This document shows, in pieces, positions 7,456-14,972 of a DNA stretch of 33,211 nt. Position 1 is the stretch's first letter; the number at the start of each line of letters is the position of its first letter. Position numbers and translations under genes: made by a program. A model generated the notes under the pieces. It worked only from the letters and a program-made list of their open reading frames with translations, was not told the origin of the DNA and made no database searches. Origin of the DNA: a bacterium. GTDB taxonomy: Bacteria; Patescibacteriota; Minisyncoccia; UBA6257; JAGOQP01. The stretch is taken from the NCBI GenBank assembly GCA_021814695.1, contig JAKAHY010000009.1:1-33211 (forward strand), written 5' to 3'.

Positions 7456-8164
7456 CCAACGCCTTCTTTTCCAGTGCGTCCATTACCACACCGGCGACTT
7501 TTTCGACCATTGATGTTTCGTCCATCCGGGTCGTGTCTATAAGGTGCAAATTCGGATTGTCCGGGCGCAATTGCTTGTATGCATATCTATAGCGGGCGGC
7601 AAGTGACTTGATGGTCTGAGGATTTGTCGTTTCCCCGAGTTTTCTGCTGAGGGCTATCCTCAGTTCGCGCTCCATCGCCGTTTTCGGGCTGCAGACCATG
7701 AAGAAGACCGCGTCCAGGGCAGCTGTCCAGAACGGCGACAGAAAGAATGTCTGGATCAATTTTGTTTCATCGTCCGTCAGCTGATTCTTTTCCTTCCAAT
7801 ACAGCATCCAGCAATATGCGTCGAAAATGCATCTGTCAAAAATCACGACATCATACTGATGGCCGTGGCTCAAGTCGACGAGCAGGGACAGCGCATATAA
7901 TCCGGTTCTCAAATTATAAAGAGGGGTAGAGCGTGAAATGTGCCGGATGACTTCGGCTCCTTCCTGGGGTCGTAACACTCTGAAACCCTGCCTGCGCAAG
8001 AATTTATCCAGTTCGGTGATGGTGGTCGTTTTTCCGGCCGAAGGAGAGCCGGTAAACTCAAGAAAGAACGGCCGGGGTAAAAATCCGTCATCGTATCTTA
8101 TGTGGCTTTTGAGATACTCCAGAATCTTTTGGGCTTTTTTCTCCAGCGGATTCTGTTTGCTCAT
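7445..8164 (-). CDS. P-loop kinase-like ATPase
   Basis: A P-loop NTPase with Walker A GSPSAGKTTT at about residues 40-49 and a Walker B/DR-type motif, DVVIFDRCIFDAYCW. This layout resembles thymidylate and deoxynucleoside kinases and related small AAA-type kinases. A basic arginine-rich segment (ERELRIALSRKLGET) could act as a lid. The substrate is unknown; the match to dTMP kinase is loose, so I do not assign a symbol. The track start at 8224 is replaced by ATG 8164, which has AGAGGA about 8 nt upstream and a consensus promoter before that. The gene is visibly more GC-rich than its neighbours, has a Shine-Dalgarno sequence and carries its own terminator, which suggests horizontal acquisition. 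Confidence 0.75.
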   Translation of the reverse strand: MSKQNPLEKKAQKILEYLKSHIRYDDGFLPRPFFLEFTGSPSAGKTTTITELDKFLRRQGFRVLRPQEGAEVIRHISRSTPLYNLRTGLYALSLLVDLSHGHQYDVVIFDRCIFDAYCWMLYWKEKNQLTDDETKLIQTFFLSPFWTAALDAVFFMVCSPKTAMERELRIALSRKLGETTNPQTIKSLAARYRYAYKQLRPDNPNLHLIDTTRMDETSMVEKVAGVVMDALEKKALGSC

Positions 8165-8192
8165 CTGTTTTTCCTCTTTCTGTGCTGAATGT

Positions 8193-8220
8193 ATTATATA
8201 TGCAATTTTATTTTGCTCAA
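8193..8220 (-). promoter_or_regulatory. Promoter of the P-loop kinase gene
   Basis: TTGAGC (8215-8220), 16 nt, TATAAT (8193-8198) on the minus strand. It is back-to-back with the DUF192 promoter. Confidence 0.65.
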
Positions 8221-8235
8221 ACAAGAGACGGTTTG

Positions 8236-8244
8236 TGATATAAT
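8236..8244 (+). promoter_or_regulatory. Extended -10 of the DUF192 gene
   Basis: TGATATAAT, 28 nt before the ATG at 8273. No Shine-Dalgarno sequence follows. Confidence 0.6.
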
Positions 8245-8272
8245 TTCCGTGTAGTTTTAGAATACTTAAATT

Positions 8273-8602
8273 ATGAGAGTGATAAATTCATACGGAAAAA
8301 CTATTGTGGATAATCTAAAAATCGCTTTATCTGTAACAGAAAGAACTAAGGGGCTGATAGGAGCGCTTGAACCCTTTCCTTTACTCATCCGAACGCGTTG
8401 GGGGATCCATACCTTCGGTGTAAAATTCCCGCTGGATATTGTTATTTTGGATAACGAATACAGAATAAGATCTCTTCGTCCGAGCCTTGTTCCGAGGAGA
8501 ATATTTTTTTGGAATCCGAAATTTTCAATCGTAATCGAACTACCGGATGGAGCAATAAAAAAATCGGACCTGAAAGTTGGCAATCAACTCGTCCTGGAAT
8601 AA
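8273..8602 (+). CDS. DUF192 family protein
   Basis: A 109-aa protein matching the DUF192 family: an N-terminal strand pair, ALSVTERTKGLIG (the family's 'ERxxGLMG' block), then HTFGVKFPLDIVILDNEYRI (equivalent of 'TFWMKNTLIPLDILFLD') and IVIELPDGAIKKSDLKVGNQL near the C-terminus. Most family members are exported, but no signal peptide is present here. The function of the family is not established. It is expressed divergently from the P-loop kinase and converges with the DedA gene after a 9-nt gap. Confidence 0.85.
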   Translation: MRVINSYGKTIVDNLKIALSVTERTKGLIGALEPFPLLIRTRWGIHTFGVKFPLDIVILDNEYRIRSLRPSLVPRRIFFWNPKFSIVIELPDGAIKKSDLKVGNQLVLE

Positions 8603-8611
8603 AGGTAAGGT

Positions 8612-9211
8612 TTAGAGATATTTTCGGATAAGTTTAGAGACGATTTCTCCTCCTATGACAAAGATTATCAATATAGCCAGAAAACCTATCTCAAAATATT
8701 GAATACGGTGCCTTATGAGCGCAAACGATGCTCCGGATGCATATCCCAGAAAACCGATTATGAATATCCAAACGGTTGTGGCTATAAGGTCGGTTTTTAT
8801 GATTTTCTTGAAATCGATGTGGAGAGTGCCTGCCCGCAACAAAAGCAGATGGTGAAGCCCATAGGTAAATTTGGAAAGGAAGATTGTGTGGAATGTGCGC
8901 TCTTTAATATGATTATCAAATTTGGAAGTAAGGCGTTCGGAAAGATTTAAAAACCACAAAGAAAAACGGTTTGTGGGTTCCGAGGTGTGTCCGACAAAAT
9001 ACCACAATAAATCTCCAATAATAGCTCCAGAAAATAGAGCGATAACCGTTCTGTAAAATTCAAAAATTCCGGCATGCACAAGAAAAAAGGAAGTAAAGAT
9101 AACGGCGTCTCCTTCTATCATCATTGCGACAAATAAAACCAGATAGATAATCGGATGAAGTGTGGATATTTGCGATAAAAAAAGCGATCTCGTGTGCATT
9201 GTTTGGTTCAT
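8612..9211 (-). CDS. DedA-family membrane protein
   Basis: A 199-aa polytopic membrane protein with the VTT/DedA (SNARE-associated) domain. A re-entrant-like segment, MIEGDAVIFTSFFLVHAG, is followed by GAIIGDLLWYFVGH, then a helix with FHTIFLSKFTYGLHHLLLLRAGTLHIDF, and two C-terminal membrane helices. DedA proteins are implicated in undecaprenyl-phosphate or phospholipid translocation. The acidic residue in the first motif is conserved here (E33). It is more divergent than the second DedA at 12075. ATG 9211 is used, but ATG 9199 is equally possible because no ribosome-binding site decides. Confidence 0.82.
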   Translation of the reverse strand: MNQTMHTRSLFLSQISTLHPIIYLVLFVAMMIEGDAVIFTSFFLVHAGIFEFYRTVIALFSGAIIGDLLWYFVGHTSEPTNRFSLWFLNLSERLTSKFDNHIKERTFHTIFLSKFTYGLHHLLLLRAGTLHIDFKKIIKTDLIATTVWIFIIGFLGYASGASFALIRHRIQYFEIGFLAILIIFVIGGEIVSKLIRKYL

Positions 9212-9284
9212 TCAGGCTATCACGGAGATATTATGGTGTAAACCGGCAGACATTTTTTGCTACTTTTTCATTATTCTTATGTCT

Positions 9285-9292
9285 GATATCAT
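9285..9292 (+). promoter_or_regulatory. Extended -10, leaderless arrangement
   Basis: TGATATCAT, with TATCAT ending 6 nt before the ATG at 9299. TTTTCA lies about 16 nt upstream as a weak -35. Confidence 0.45.
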
Positions 9293-9298
9293 TATTAC

Positions 9299-9931
9299 AT
9301 GCAAACATATAAATTAATTTTAAGAGCGATAGTAATTATTATTTTAGTCACCGTTCTGGGATTGGTCTTAATAAGAATTATCGGTCCGGAAGATTATTGG
9401 CTGTGCCGGAACAATCAGTGGGTTAAGCACGGGAATCCTTCCGCGGCTATGCCGTCAAACGGTTGTGGGTCAGACGAATCGGCCGTGTTATGGAAAACTT
9501 ACTCGAATCAAAAGTACCAGTTTGAGATAAAACACCCTGAATCTTGGGCCGAAGAGGAATATGCTTTGACCAAAGTAACATCCGGGAAAATATTTGAGGT
9601 TATCTTGGCTCAACCGGGGGTTGAAGAAAATCCATCCAGACAAGTTTATTGGCAGATAGATGTCTGGAAAAAAGGAACTTCCGATTCTCAAATTGCCAAA
9701 GATTCTGGATTTTCCAGTTTTGATATAAAAAACGTTCAGATTGGAAATCAAACTACTACGCAAACAAGCGCCGGTGGTCCGGACCAAATTCAAGATAAAG
9801 CAAGTGTTGCATATCATCTCTATACAATTCAGGGTAGTGACTATATATATTCACTGCAATCAAAAACTTGCCAAGACGAACAATCGGCTGAATGTATGGG
9901 AATACTCTCGTCATTTCGCATTCTGCCTTAA
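9299..9931 (+). CDS. Membrane-anchored PsbP-like protein
   Basis: A 210-aa protein with one N-terminal transmembrane anchor (residues 8-29). A short cysteine-containing module follows, EDYWLCRNNQWVKHGNPSAAMPSNGC (quoted in part: WLCRNNQWVKHGNPSA), a motif often seen in CPR envelope proteins. A PsbP/MOG1-like domain then begins YSNQKYQFEIKHPESW and ends ILSSFRI. Four cysteines outside the membrane could form two disulfides. The function is unknown; an extracytoplasmic accessory role is inferred. The GDPD gene begins 9 nt after the stop, so the pair is probably one transcript. Confidence 0.7.
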   Translation: MQTYKLILRAIVIIILVTVLGLVLIRIIGPEDYWLCRNNQWVKHGNPSAAMPSNGCGSDESAVLWKTYSNQKYQFEIKHPESWAEEEYALTKVTSGKIFEVILAQPGVEENPSRQVYWQIDVWKKGTSDSQIAKDSGFSSFDIKNVQIGNQTTTQTSAGGPDQIQDKASVAYHLYTIQGSDYIYSLQSKTCQDEQSAECMGILSSFRILP

Positions 9932-9940
9932 TTTAAAATT

Positions 9941-10645
9941 ATGCCGCTAATTATAGTTGGACACAGGGGAGCCAGAGGTCTTGCTCCTGAAAATACCATC
10001 AAAGCCTTTGAAATCGGATGCAAGTATTCCGATTATGTAGAGTGCGACATTCATTTGTCGGCCGACGGCCGGCTTGTTGTTATCCATGACGGAACGCTAA
10101 GAGGAACGGCTCATCAACCCGGATATATATCGGATTATTCTTTGGAAGATTTGAAAAAATTCGATTTTGGGCAGGGTGAAAAGATTCCGACGTTAGAGGA
10201 AGTTATCGATGTTGTCGAAAGGAATAAAAAGGGATTAATTATAGAAATAAAAGGATTAACTCAGGAAGAAGCCGATAGCGTGGAACGTAAGTTGGCTGAA
10301 TTTATGAAATCGCGCAGTTTTTCGGTCCCTATATTTGTGTGTTCTTTTTGGCACAAATCTTTGGAGCACTTTAAAAATGTTTTACCCGAAATAAAGACAT
10401 TTATTGCCGTTGATGATTCCGAAACCGCCGGAAAATCTTCGGAATTAATTTATAACTCCAACGCAGATGGAATCGGAATCAAATCCGAGCTTATCTCCAA
10501 AGAGATAGTTGATGATGTCCATAAAAATAAATTTTTTGTCGATGCCTGGACGGTAAACGAAGAGAAAGAATTCAAGCGGTTAAAAGAACTTGGAGTCGAT
10601 TGGATTACTACTGATTATCCGGACAGATTTCGGGGGTCTGAATAA
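9941..10645 (+). CDS. Glycerophosphodiester phosphodiesterase
   Basis: A 234-aa GDPD-family TIM barrel. The N-terminus GHRGARGLAPENT (residues 7-19) contains the conserved His-Arg and Glu-Asn; ECDIHLSADGRLVVIHD gives the metal-binding E-x-D and catalytic His; LIIEIKG and DAWTVNEEKEFKRL are the later conserved blocks. It hydrolyses glycerophosphodiesters to glycerol-3-phosphate and an alcohol, which could support scavenging of host or community lipids. There is no signal peptide, so it is cytoplasmic. All catalytic positions appear present. Confidence 0.93.
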   Translation: MPLIIVGHRGARGLAPENTIKAFEIGCKYSDYVECDIHLSADGRLVVIHDGTLRGTAHQPGYISDYSLEDLKKFDFGQGEKIPTLEEVIDVVERNKKGLIIEIKGLTQEEADSVERKLAEFMKSRSFSVPIFVCSFWHKSLEHFKNVLPEIKTFIAVDDSETAGKSSELIYNSNADGIGIKSELISKEIVDDVHKNKFFVDAWTVNEEKEFKRLKELGVDWITTDYPDRFRGSE

Positions 10646-10672
10646 TAGTTGTGTGCATAATTTTGAATAACT

Positions 10673-10681
10673 TGTTATAGT
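10673..10681 (+). promoter_or_regulatory. Extended -10 promoter
   Basis: TGTTATAGT, 23 nt before the ATG of the four-repeat protein. Confidence 0.5.
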
Positions 10682-10704
10682 CAATAAAAGTAACCCCAAT
10701 AAAC

Positions 10705-11004
10705 ATGGCATCAATTTTTAAGTATGGGCATGATCCGATAGGCCGCATAGAAGGAGACGGCCACGTATTTGATCAGGCTAGCGAGCCTATGGGAAGGGTC
10801 GAGGACGGTCAGGTGTATGACAACGACGGCGATTATGTCGGTAAAGTTACTCCCGACGGAAGAGTTTATGATTTTTCCGGAGAGCCTATAGGCCTGGTTG
10901 CCGATGATGGCCGCATATTAAACAACGAAAGTGAAGAGCTTGGAGAGTCGGAGTCGCCCCATATGCAGGAAGGGGGAGCCGCATTTTTGCTTCTTTTGAG
11001 GTAA
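10705..11004 (+). CDS. Four-repeat Gly/Asp-rich small protein
   Basis: A 99-aa protein built from about four tandem units of 16-18 residues with the pattern G-x-[IV]-x-x-D-G-x-[VI]-[FY]-[DN], for example PIGRIEGDGHVFD, PMGRVEDGQVYD, YVGKVTPDGRVYD and PIGLVADDGRILN. Each unit should form a beta-hairpin, giving a small solenoid or barrel. There is no signal peptide. The C-terminus is different (a glycine-rich turn and LLLL). I know proteins of this '4-fold beta' type from CPR genomes but no function. It has its own promoter and terminator. Confidence 0.65.
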   Translation: MASIFKYGHDPIGRIEGDGHVFDQASEPMGRVEDGQVYDNDGDYVGKVTPDGRVYDFSGEPIGLVADDGRILNNESEELGESESPHMQEGGAAFLLLLR

Positions 11005-11025
11005 ATCCGAGATAGTTTTTGTTGG

Positions 11026-11059
11026 CCCCTATTCCGAGAGTTTTGGAGTGGGGGTTTTT
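11026..11059 (+). terminator. Terminator after the four-repeat gene
   Basis: CCCCTATTCC pairs with GGAGTGGGGG (two G-U pairs) across a 9-nt loop, followed by T5. The dus -10 element starts immediately after it. Confidence 0.8.
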
Positions 11060-11060
11060 G

Positions 11061-11069
11061 TGATATAAG
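11061..11069 (+). promoter_or_regulatory. dus promoter (extended -10)
   Basis: TGATATAAG, 19 nt before the ATG at 11089. Confidence 0.55.
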
Positions 11070-11088
11070 TACTATTGTCAATAAATTT

Positions 11089-12048
11089 ATGTTTTGGGAT
11101 AAACTAAAAAAACCGTTTTTTGCTTTGGCTCCGATGCACGATGTAACCGATGTCGCTTTCAGGGAAGCCGTGGCCCATTTCGGAAAGCCGGATATTCTCT
11201 TTACCGAATTTGTTTCCGTTGACGGCCTTTGCCACGACAAATCCAGAGAAAAAATGAAACGTTATTATCTTCAATTCACCAAATTACAGCGTCCGATTGT
11301 GGCTCAAATTTGGGGCAATAATCCCGATCATTTTTTTGAAGCGGCAAAATACGTTGCGTCGTTGGGTTTTGACGGAATAGATATAAATATGGGATGCCCG
11401 GACAAGAGTGTTATTAAGCAAGGCGGGGGAGCGGCGTTGATTCTTGAGCCTCAAAGAGCCAAAGAAATAATTGAGGCCACAAAAAAAGGTTCGGGAAAAC
11501 TTCCTGTTTCTGTCAAAACAAGGACCGGTTTTGACGATGCGACTATCGATGAATGGATTCCCGAACTTATTTCCGTTCATCCGGTGGCCATTACCGTTCA
11601 CGGCCGTACTAAAAAAGAACTTTCCAGAGTTCCGGCTCATTGGGATTTAATAGGCAGGGCGGCATCAATAGCCGCTGGCAGCGGAGTCTATATTTTGGGG
11701 AATGGAGACGTCTCATCAAAATCAGAGGGGATTAATCTTGCTGAAAAATATAAATTAGACGGAATTATGGTCGGCCGGTCGGTTCTGGGAAATCCCTGGT
11801 TTTTTTCCGACAAAGACGAAGCGGATTACGTTTCCGCAAGAAAACGCATTGAAGCGTTGGGATATCATGCCGAAAAATTTGACGAATATTTTTCTGAAAT
11901 AAAAAGATTTGCCCATTTTAAAAAACATATCAAAGGATATCTTTCGGGTTTTGATGGCGCTAAAGAATTACGCTCCAAGATTATGGAAGCAAAAAATTCA
12001 ACCGATTTGAAAAATTTATTGGATAAATATTCAGGTCGGTACATCTGA
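11089..12048 (+). CDS. dus: tRNA-dihydrouridine synthase
   Basis: A 319-aa flavoprotein of the Dus family, which reduces uridine to dihydrouridine in tRNA D-loops using FMN and NADPH. The FMN barrel starts FFALAPMHDVTDVAFR, an unusual variant of the 'PMAGVTDxxFR' motif. The catalytic cysteine is C103 in NMGCPDKSVIKQGGGAAL. VSVKTRTGFDD, TVHGRTKKE (FMN phosphate region), GNGDVSS and MVGRSVLGNPWFF are the remaining signatures. The C-terminal helical domain follows. The subfamily (DusA/B/C) cannot be settled by eye. Its promoter follows directly on the preceding terminator. Confidence 0.95.
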   Translation: MFWDKLKKPFFALAPMHDVTDVAFREAVAHFGKPDILFTEFVSVDGLCHDKSREKMKRYYLQFTKLQRPIVAQIWGNNPDHFFEAAKYVASLGFDGIDINMGCPDKSVIKQGGGAALILEPQRAKEIIEATKKGSGKLPVSVKTRTGFDDATIDEWIPELISVHPVAITVHGRTKKELSRVPAHWDLIGRAASIAAGSGVYILGNGDVSSKSEGINLAEKYKLDGIMVGRSVLGNPWFFSDKDEADYVSARKRIEALGYHAEKFDEYFSEIKRFAHFKKHIKGYLSGFDGAKELRSKIMEAKNSTDLKNLLDKYSGRYI

Positions 12049-12059
12049 TCGAAAATATT

Positions 12060-12068
12060 TGCTATAGT
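12060..12068 (+). promoter_or_regulatory. Promoter of the DedA-tpiA operon, leaderless
   Basis: TGCTATAGT ends 6 nt before the ATG at 12075. Confidence 0.55.
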
Positions 12069-12074
12069 CTAATT

Positions 12075-12716
12075 ATGGATTTTGTTTCAGGAATCATAGC
12101 GCTACTTGCCCAGTGGATTGCAGAAATTATCCGCGGGTCGGGGTATCTGGGGATTTTTATATTAATGTCGCTTGAAAGCGCCAATATTCCGATTCCGTCC
12201 GAAATTATAATGCCATTTTCCGGGTTCCTGGCTTCCATGGGGAATTTTAGCCTTTGGGGTGTAATAATAATCGGATCATTGGGAAATTTATTCGGTTCAA
12301 TTCTTTCTTATTTTCTCGCCTCTTATATAGTGAAAAACAGGCATAAAGTCGGAATTTTGAGAATGCTTATATCCGATGATTTTTTGGAGAGAGCCAACGG
12401 ATACTTCAAACGTTACGGAAGCGCCTCGGTATTTTTTTCCCGCGTTCTTCCGGTTATCCGTACGTTCATATCTCTTCCTGCCGGACTTGGAAAAATGAAT
12501 TTTGCCAAATTCTCATTATTTACCCTGGTCGGATCATTTTTCTGGTCTGCGATGCTTGCTTATCTCGGGTGGGTGTTGGGAAATAACTGGGGGATTTTGG
12601 AATCGTATTTCAGAAAATTTGACGTAATTGTTCTGGCCGCTCTTATAGCCGCAGGGACATATTGGTTCATCCACCATTTTAATGTTAAAATTAAGAAAAA
12701 TAGGACCCGGGTATGA
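12075..12716 (+). CDS. DedA-family membrane protein
   Basis: A 213-aa canonical DedA/VTT-domain protein with five or six hydrophobic segments. Diagnostic motifs are ESANIPIPSEIIMPFSGFLA (re-entrant loop with the acidic residues) and FFSRVLPVIRTFISLPAG (the F-x-R-x-x-P-x-x-R-x-x-x-x-x-x-AG motif). The family is needed for membrane lipid homeostasis and is proposed to flip undecaprenyl phosphate or phospholipids. It is the first gene of an operon; its stop overlaps the tpiA start by 4 nt (ATGA), so translation is coupled. Confidence 0.93.
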   Translation: MDFVSGIIALLAQWIAEIIRGSGYLGIFILMSLESANIPIPSEIIMPFSGFLASMGNFSLWGVIIIGSLGNLFGSILSYFLASYIVKNRHKVGILRMLISDDFLERANGYFKRYGSASVFFSRVLPVIRTFISLPAGLGKMNFAKFSLFTLVGSFFWSAMLAYLGWVLGNNWGILESYFRKFDVIVLAALIAAGTYWFIHHFNVKIKKNRTRV

Positions 12717-13444
12717 AAAAAAGAATCATAGCATTCAATTGGAAAATGAATCCCTCGGATGCCAAAAGCGCATCGGCTCTTTTTCGTTTTGCCTCAAAGT
12801 ACGCAAAACAGCCGATTATTGTGGCCCCGCCCTTTGTTTATCTTCCGCTCGTTTCGGGTCTTAAGTCAAAACTTCATTCAAAAAATATTTTTTTGGCCGC
12901 TCAAGATGCATTTGTCGGATCGTCGGGCGCTTTTACGGGAGCGATAAGTCCGGCAATGCTTTCCGAGTTCGGAGTTTCTTATGTTATAGTCGGCCATTCG
13001 GAAAGAAGATATGTTTTCGGCGAAAGCGATCAACTGATACATGCAAAAATATCCGGACTTCAAGATTTTGGGATAACCCCGATTCTTTGTGTAGGAGAAA
13101 GAAAAAAAAGTTCATTTGAGGCTTCGTGGAAAATAGTCAAAAATCAACTCGATAAAGACTTAAAACATGCCAAAAAGAATAATTTGATAATAGCTTACGA
13201 GCCGGTCTGGTCTATAGGAGGAAATAAACCCACCGATGCCTCGCACTCCGTTCGTATGATCAGTAAGATAAAATCTTTTCTGCATACTGCATATAGCATA
13301 CGGGTTCCGGTCTTGTATGGGGGCAGCGTGAATTGCAAAAATATCGACAAATTTCTACAATATAATGAGATTGACGGATACTTAGTCGGTTCTGCCAGTC
13401 TGAAAAAGGACCAATTGTCCTGTTTGATTAATAAAGTAATTTAA
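12713..13444 (+). CDS. tpiA: Triosephosphate isomerase
   Basis: A 243-aa TIM that interconverts dihydroxyacetone phosphate and glyceraldehyde-3-phosphate in glycolysis. Catalytic residues are visible at the expected positions: Lys11 in NWKMN, His95 in GHSERR and Glu163 in AYEPVWSIGG. Phosphate-binding loops YGGSVN and VGSASL are also present. The active-site lid WSIGGN differs from the usual 'WAIGTG', with one changed position. It is translationally coupled to the upstream DedA gene by a 4-nt overlap and is followed by the SIMPL gene after 7 nt. The other lower-glycolytic gene in the window, pgk, lies 14 kb away. Confidence 0.97.
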   Translation: MKKRIIAFNWKMNPSDAKSASALFRFASKYAKQPIIVAPPFVYLPLVSGLKSKLHSKNIFLAAQDAFVGSSGAFTGAISPAMLSEFGVSYVIVGHSERRYVFGESDQLIHAKISGLQDFGITPILCVGERKKSSFEASWKIVKNQLDKDLKHAKKNNLIIAYEPVWSIGGNKPTDASHSVRMISKIKSFLHTAYSIRVPVLYGGSVNCKNIDKFLQYNEIDGYLVGSASLKKDQLSCLINKVI

Positions 13445-13451
13445 TTTTTTT

Positions 13452-14219
13452 ATGGAAAAATCAAAAGATTTTCTATACAAGGTTCTTGCGTGTTTTGTCG
13501 GTGTTTTGGCGATAGTTGTTATTTATGTAGTTTTTTTCGGTCCGCTCGGAAACTACACCGGTTCTCTTATGAGCGCCCGCACAATGTCGGTATCGACATC
13601 GGATAAAGTTACGGCTACGCCGGACATTGCCCAATTTTCGTTTTCTGTAGTAACCGAAGGAAAAAATATTTCTCAGATTACCAACGACAATAATGCCAAA
13701 ATAAACCAGGCCATCGGGATGCTTAAAGAAAAAGGAGTCAGCGACCAGGATATTAAAACAACCGAATACAATCTCTATCCCGTTTATACTCAACCGACCA
13801 AAACCTCTACGGGCGATTTCATTCCTGTAATTGCAAAATATTCTTTGACTCAAACCGTATCGGTTAAAATCAGGGACTTTACGAAAATTTCGGATATTTT
13901 AGGATCTCTTCCGGGGATGGGAATAAACAAAATTGGGAGCATTTCTTTTTCGATTGATGATCCCGAAACATATTTGACTCAGGCCAGGGAGAAGGCTTTC
14001 AAAAAGGCTCACGATAAGGCTGTTGCTATGGCACAGCAGAACGGCGTCAGTATCGGTAAAGTTATCGGAATATCCGATTATTCCCAAAGTGCTTACCCCG
14101 TATATCGTGATATGGCTGTGGGTATGGGAGGAGCCGCAACGCCTTCGGCTGCGCCTCAGATTCAGCCCGGTAGCCAGGACGTATCAGTAAACGTTACTGT
14201 AGTTTATGAAATTAAATAA
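13452..14219 (+). CDS. SIMPL/DUF541 domain protein
   Basis: A 255-aa protein with one N-terminal membrane helix (about residues 9-32) and an extracytoplasmic SIMPL (DUF541) domain. Typical blocks are SVSTSDKVTATPDIAQFSFS, KGVSDQDIKTTEYNLYPVY, KYSLTQTVSVKIRDF, and AREKAFKKAHDKAVAMAQQNGVSIGKVIGISDY. The fold is shared with BP26/OMP28 proteins that form channel-like oligomers; the function in CPR bacteria is unknown. It is in the operon after tpiA, and its 3' end overlaps the 28-aa miniprotein gene. Confidence 0.9.
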   Translation: MEKSKDFLYKVLACFVGVLAIVVIYVVFFGPLGNYTGSLMSARTMSVSTSDKVTATPDIAQFSFSVVTEGKNISQITNDNNAKINQAIGMLKEKGVSDQDIKTTEYNLYPVYTQPTKTSTGDFIPVIAKYSLTQTVSVKIRDFTKISDILGSLPGMGINKIGSISFSIDDPETYLTQAREKAFKKAHDKAVAMAQQNGVSIGKVIGISDYSQSAYPVYRDMAVGMGGAATPSAAPQIQPGSQDVSVNVTVVYEIK

Positions 14220-14292
14220 AGGTATAAAAATTGCAGTCGTCATTCTTTTAAGTTTGATGACTATTGTGATGTTGTCGGGATCATTTTTCTGA
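14206..14292 (+). CDS. Single-pass membrane miniprotein, 28 aa
   Basis: This ORF is too short for the track. It starts at an ATG inside the last codons of the SIMPL gene (14-nt overlap) and encodes MKLNKGIKIAVVILLSLM followed by TIVMLSGSFF: a basic N-terminus plus one transmembrane helix. It fills the gap before the hydrolase gene, so it would be translated from the operon mRNA. There is no Shine-Dalgarno sequence, but neighbouring genes lack one too. It could be an isolated small membrane protein or the remnant of a larger one; the clean hydrophobic composition favours a real product. Confidence 0.45.
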   Translation: MKLNKGIKIAVVILLSLMTIVMLSGSFF

Positions 14293-14318
14293 TGATTCGG
14301 CGCAAATAAGAGCACCAT

Positions 14319-14972
14319 ATGTATTCCCAAGTTGAACTTAGGACATCGGACGGGAAAAATCTTTCGGCAAATCTGTTTGAAGTTCAAAACGCCAAAGGGG
14401 GTGTGGTTTTCCTTCATATGATGCCGGCGACAAAAGCTTCCTATACCGACCTGGCTCAAAAATTTCAGGATCTGGGATGGGAAGGAATTGCGGTGGATTT
14501 CAGAGGACACGGAACTTCCGACGGCGGTCCCGAGGGGTATCTTGAATTTGGCGACAAACAACATCAGGAAAAATATCTTGATATTGAGGCTGCGACTGAT
14601 TATCTAAAAAAACATAATATAAGTGAGGATAAAATCTCTATAATCGGAGCATCTATCGGTGCAAATCTGGCGTTAAAATATCTCGCCCTAAATGAAAAAA
14701 TTAAATCCGCAGTCTTACTCTCTCCGGGAATAAATTACAGGGGAGTTACTACGAAAGATTTGGTTACCAAACTCAGTAACGGCAAAAGAATTCTTTTTAT
14801 CGGAAGCGAAGATGATAATTACACCAAAGAATGCATAGACGAATTGTACGGATTGACTCCTGAGGGGGTGGAGAAACAAAAACAAATCTACAAAGATGCC
14901 GGTCATGGCACTACGATGTTCGAGCGTAAGGCCGATTGTGCGGAAATTATAATTAATTTCATTACCAAATAA
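14319..14972 (+). CDS. Alpha/beta hydrolase
   Basis: A 217-aa serine hydrolase with a complete apparent catalytic triad: Ser112 in GASIGA (G-x-S-x-G nucleophile elbow), an Asp in GSEDDNYT (165/166) and His196 in DAGHGT. The oxyanion region VVFLHMMPATKASY and VDFRGHGTSDGG are typical of the S33/dienelactone-hydrolase-like group, which cleaves esters or lipids. No signal peptide, so cytoplasmic. The substrate is unknown. It is in the DedA-tpiA operon and overlaps the GtrA gene by 1 nt (TAATG). Confidence 0.88.
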   Translation: MYSQVELRTSDGKNLSANLFEVQNAKGGVVFLHMMPATKASYTDLAQKFQDLGWEGIAVDFRGHGTSDGGPEGYLEFGDKQHQEKYLDIEAATDYLKKHNISEDKISIIGASIGANLALKYLALNEKIKSAVLLSPGINYRGVTTKDLVTKLSNGKRILFIGSEDDNYTKECIDELYGLTPEGVEKQKQIYKDAGHGTTMFERKADCAEIIINFITK

